64,000 nt of DNA, taken from Manduca sexta (lineage: Eukaryota > Arthropoda > Insecta > Lepidoptera > Sphingidae). Position 1 is the first letter of the stretch; every line of letters begins with the position of its first letter. The stretch is from contig NC_051138.1 in assembly GCF_014839805.1 (NCBI RefSeq), positions 7,748,983 to 7,812,982 of the forward strand, in the 5' to 3' direction. Under the pieces are notes generated by a model, which saw only the letters and a program-made list of their open reading frames with translations, did not search any database and was not told the origin of the DNA. Position numbers and translations under genes: made by a program. Positions 60,930 through 64,000 of this stretch are shown piece by piece.

Positions 60930-62530
60930 AGACGCCCGAAATTCTATCTCCTTTATTAATAATTTTTATTTAATGCCAAAAATATAGACGAGTATAAATA
61001 ATTTATGGATAGGCGATAATTTGTTTTTATTACAGTAATATTGCATAGCCAACATTTTTATTGCTGCACATGTGCAGTTTAAAAGTGTAAAGATTTCACA
61101 TAAAAGGGTCTTTGTTAGAGGACGACATTTTTTATGTTTTTGTTAACCCCGGTTCCATGTCGACGCCTTTATCGGAAAGCGGCGTCCATTGTTTATTGAA
61201 TTTAGACGAGTTTAAAGATTTTAAGTAGTGGTAATATGATTTCTTACTAGAGTAATTAACTATGTCGGCGCGTTTGTAAGATCCGCTTATAGACGTTTAA
61301 GTCCCACCCAGTTTAACCCAGAGGTTTCTGTTATTATTGTTTCTTTTACAACTACATAATATGTAGCACTGAATTAAAGTAGAATTACAATCCGATTTAA
61401 TGCAAATTTGGGATTTTTATCTCAATAAAATGTGTGCAATTATGGAAAACAGAGCTGATTTTTTTACTTAATTTGGATTATTTCGTACTTGACCCACGTA
61501 TTTTGTGTCGACCGCACTGGCGTTCTGCTCCCATATAAATTTTATTATTTTGGCACTGTAGTCATTACGTTAAAATATTATTAGAATAATAGATTTTAGT
61601 AATTAATATATAATTTAATTGTATTACAGAGAACCACTGTCCCTCGATGTATACACTAGGATGCGGATGAGAGCTTCATCGCCAACCGATCCAGAGCGCA
61701 CACTCTACTCAACCTGCCTGCTGAGCGTATCAAACTTGTAATGAATACAATTAAATCATATCACTGAAGTAACAAAAAATGTGTTTTATTTACATAGACT
61801 TTCTACGAAATTTCATTTTACATGTGTATCTCATTATTTATTGGTGTTGCAAATATATTATCTACTATATTCGATTTTAACTTTTGATAATTATATATCG
61901 TAGCGATATGTGCGTGGGCCTCATGGACTGGTTCACAAAACGAGCCTATTGAAATAAATCATTTTATTTGAAAGATTTGATTGTGAGATTTAAAAAAAAT
62001 TATTTACTTTAAATTTTACACTTAAAATGAACTCTGCAAATATAAACGTTATTACATTTGGAAGGCATCCCGAAAAAAGTTAAGTAATCAAAAATCTTGT
62101 TTAGTTATCTCTGAAAATAATTACTTACTGCAAATATTTTTTTTTTCATATTTTTTTTTTTTAAATTTTTCCCTTTATATCCGTAAATGATAATAATAAC
62201 ACTTACTTATGTAAAAAAAAAAAACAGGTAGTTATATCTTTTGACGAATCGTGAAATTATTTGTATGAATTACTCAGCCATGACTTTTCTTTCTTATTTT
62301 TCTTATCAATGAAGGGTCTAAAATTATTATTTAATGACTCCAAGTTACTAATTTTTGGCACATTATTATTCAATAAGTTTGAGGTTGGTTGGAATTTATT
62401 CGAAACATAAAACCAGCGCCCATACAAAAAACGGACATGTCCTTTAAAAGTAAATAAAATGTTCAAAAAAGCATAAAAACAATTGAGAAAAAATATAATA
62501 ATTTCTAATAATGAAACGAATAACAATAAC
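60930..62530. other. Intergenic, nothing firmly recognised
   Basis: AT-rich sequence. A possible 3' exon at 61630-61740 (acceptor GTATTACAG) is GC-richer than its surroundings but gives conflicting frames. Confidence 0.3.
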
Positions 62531-62534
62531 TTAT

Positions 62535-62723
62535 GATTATGTGAATGATTTAACGAATTAAATAAACTGAACTGTTTAAGTAATTTATATAATTCAAAAT
62601 TCAATCATAATATGCAGCTATTAAATCGGTAAAAAAAATCAATAACTGTAAGTTGATTATAGACTTTGGGTTTTAACTGAGCGAAAACTAAATAATTGGC
62701 TAAAGAAAGTAACTAAAATTTAC
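62535..62723 (+). repeat. Diverged repeat module A, copy 1
   Basis: Contains AATAAACTGAACTGTTTAAG, ATTCAAAATTCAATCATAAT, GATTATAGACTTTGGGTTTT and GAGCGAAAACTAAATAATTG. It aligns along its whole length to 63368-63543. Confidence 0.75.
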
Positions 62724-62735
62724 AAACTGGACATG

Positions 62736-62873
62736 TGCAGCAATAAAATGTTAGCCTTGCAAATATTACTGTAATAAGAATTCAAATCAACGCCTACACT
62801 TATAATCTTTAAATGCCTCTAAATTCAATAGCATAACAATAGACTCAGTTTAACGATAAATGCGTCCACGTAA
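62736..62873 (+). repeat. Diverged repeat module B, copy 1
   Basis: Contains TGCAGCAATAAAATGTTAGC, CGCCTACACTTATAATCTTT and CTCTAAATTCAATA. It aligns to 62957-63083. Confidence 0.7.
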
Positions 62874-62956
62874 GACCGGTGTCAATACAAACATTGATAA
62901 AAATGCGCTCTTTAACAAACCATTTTTATGTGATATATTTATTTTTTCAAACAACA

Positions 62957-63083
62957 TCTGCAGCAATAAATATGTTGGACTTTCAATATTACTCAATAAA
63001 AGCATATTACCGCCTACACATAAAATCTTTAAACTCGCCTCAAATTCAATATATAATAATCGCTGCATACCGATAAATAGTCC
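62957..63083 (+). repeat. Diverged repeat module B, copy 2
   Basis: Contains CTGCAGCAATAAATATGTTG, CGCCTACACATAAAATCTTT and CCTCAAATTCAATA, matching module B copy 1 with small gaps. Confidence 0.7.
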
Positions 63084-63367
63084 AAATAACTACTTCAAAA
63101 TGGTGTTAATTAGTTCAATTTAGGATTAAAAAAGGTATTTCGTTATTAACTCAAAAACTATTCATATTTAAGATAAAAAAGATCATTAAGAGGGAAATAA
63201 AAGAATTGTATTTCCAAGAAGCTAATAATTTTAGGTCAATTATTTTAACTTTAATGTTAATACATATTTGTAAATACAGAGATTGGAATAAAATGTTATC
63301 GTCTAAGTTTTGAAATGAAATAAAATAACAATTCAAATAATGAAATCTATTAACTATGATTTATTAT

Positions 63368-63543
63368 TATAATATGAATTATTGAACGAATTGAATAAAC
63401 TGAACAGTTTAAATTTTTACGATTCAAAATTCAATCATAATATTATGCAGCCATTGAATTTATTTAATAAATTAATTATAGACTATGGGTTTAAAGAGAC
63501 CGAAAACTAAAAACGGCTTAAAAAGTAGCTAATCATAATTTAC
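63368..63543 (+). repeat. Diverged repeat module A, copy 2
   Basis: Contains AATAAACTGAACAGTTTAAA, ATTCAAAATTCAATCATAAT, ATTATAGACTATGGGTTTAA and GACCGAAAACTAAAAACGGC, matching module A copy 1. Confidence 0.75.
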
Positions 63544-64000
63544 TTACAAAATATAGTTGTGACAAATATGGCGGAAATTGCTTTAAAATGATTATTTTTT
63601 TAATACAACATAAAGTTTGGTTTGTTAAAAGTTAAAAAGAAGGTAATCAGGCACATAATATGATATAAAATAATTAACGTAATGTCGTTTCTCATTTATT
63701 AAAAATAATGCCAAAAATTCATCAATAAAAACACTGTAAATTGCGATTGTCTCCAAACTATAAAACTTTTGTTATTACGTTCCTTACGCCGACGATATGC
63801 ATCCTACAAGTATAGGAATTATCGTCATAGCATAGACGTGCGCGCGTCAATTTTAATTTCGTTTTCTATTATACACTCAGCAGCGGTTCGGTAGTGTTAC
63901 GTAACGTCATTGCAGGTAGCCAGCAGACTTACGACATAGACTAATATATAATACTGGAAATAGACTGGCAACTCTCAGTTTGAAATTTCATAACGTTGAG
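63544..64000. other. Right edge, possibly promoter DNA
   Basis: From about 63780 the sequence becomes GC-richer and holds the perfect palindrome GTTACGTAAC at about 63897, a bZIP-like site. A gene may start just beyond the window; nothing coding is visible inside it. Confidence 0.25.

Noticed and set aside
62257..62604. 115-aa minus-strand frame
   Set aside because: AT-driven Phe/Leu/Asn-rich composition, overlaps repeat module A, and shows no domain.
1..64000. A novel defence, biosynthetic or toxin-type gene cluster
   Set aside because: All confident genes are conserved single-copy cellular genes or transposons; gene order shows no functional clustering.

Overview
This is a nuclear window from an insect, almost certainly a moth or butterfly. 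The evidence is AT-rich DNA with compact insect-type introns, three copies of the lepidopteran non-autonomous Helitron that starts TCTATACTATTATATAAAGC and ends in a GC hairpin plus CTAG, tRNA-derived SINEs typical of Lepidoptera, and a DD37D (maT-type) mariner. No bacterial operon, CRISPR array, rRNA or functional tRNA gene was seen.

I could assemble five multi-exon protein genes by hand; in each, every splice phase closes on a continuous reading frame. From left to right: a TSPAN13/31-type tetraspanin (minus strand, 9862-16069, 6 exons, 224 aa); a secreted or lysosomal acid lipase (minus, 18604-26367, 5 exons, 423 aa); a TMEM177 homologue (minus, 28839-31585, 4 exons, 324 aa, with two GC-AG introns); the condensin II subunit NCAPD3 (plus, 33959-48348, 21 exons, about 1293 aa); and the RecQ5 helicase (minus, 50788-58238, 11 exons, 1125 aa). 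NCAPD3 and RecQ5 converge tail to tail. TMEM177 and NCAPD3 are divergent, with their start codons about 2.4 kb apart. The first 9.8 kb and last 5 kb are mostly non-coding as far as I can see. They hold a decayed GIY-YIG (Penelope-type) retroelement fragment at 935-1465, a few unsupported exon candidates, and a region of diverged duplicated modules at 62.5-63.5 kb.

Mobile DNA is dense: three Helitrons carrying a 122-bp minisatellite of 8, 6 and 5 units, a second Helitron family, two copies of one hAT-type MITE with perfect 8-bp target duplications, two pogo/Tigger-type MITEs, two TGGCGTA-type MITEs, a frameshifted mariner, and at least eight SINE or SINE-like copies. Several insertions end within about 10-40 bp of a splice site of NCAPD3 or RecQ5. 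Both hAT MITE copies lie 211-216 bp upstream of a minus-strand start codon.

I found no convincing novel multi-gene system. The points most worth following are the transposon ends beside splice sites, the canonical PCNA-binding (PIP) motif in the disordered part of RecQ5, the GC-AG introns of TMEM177, the extreme GC content of selected exons, and a probable one-base error or polymorphism in the last exon of NCAPD3.
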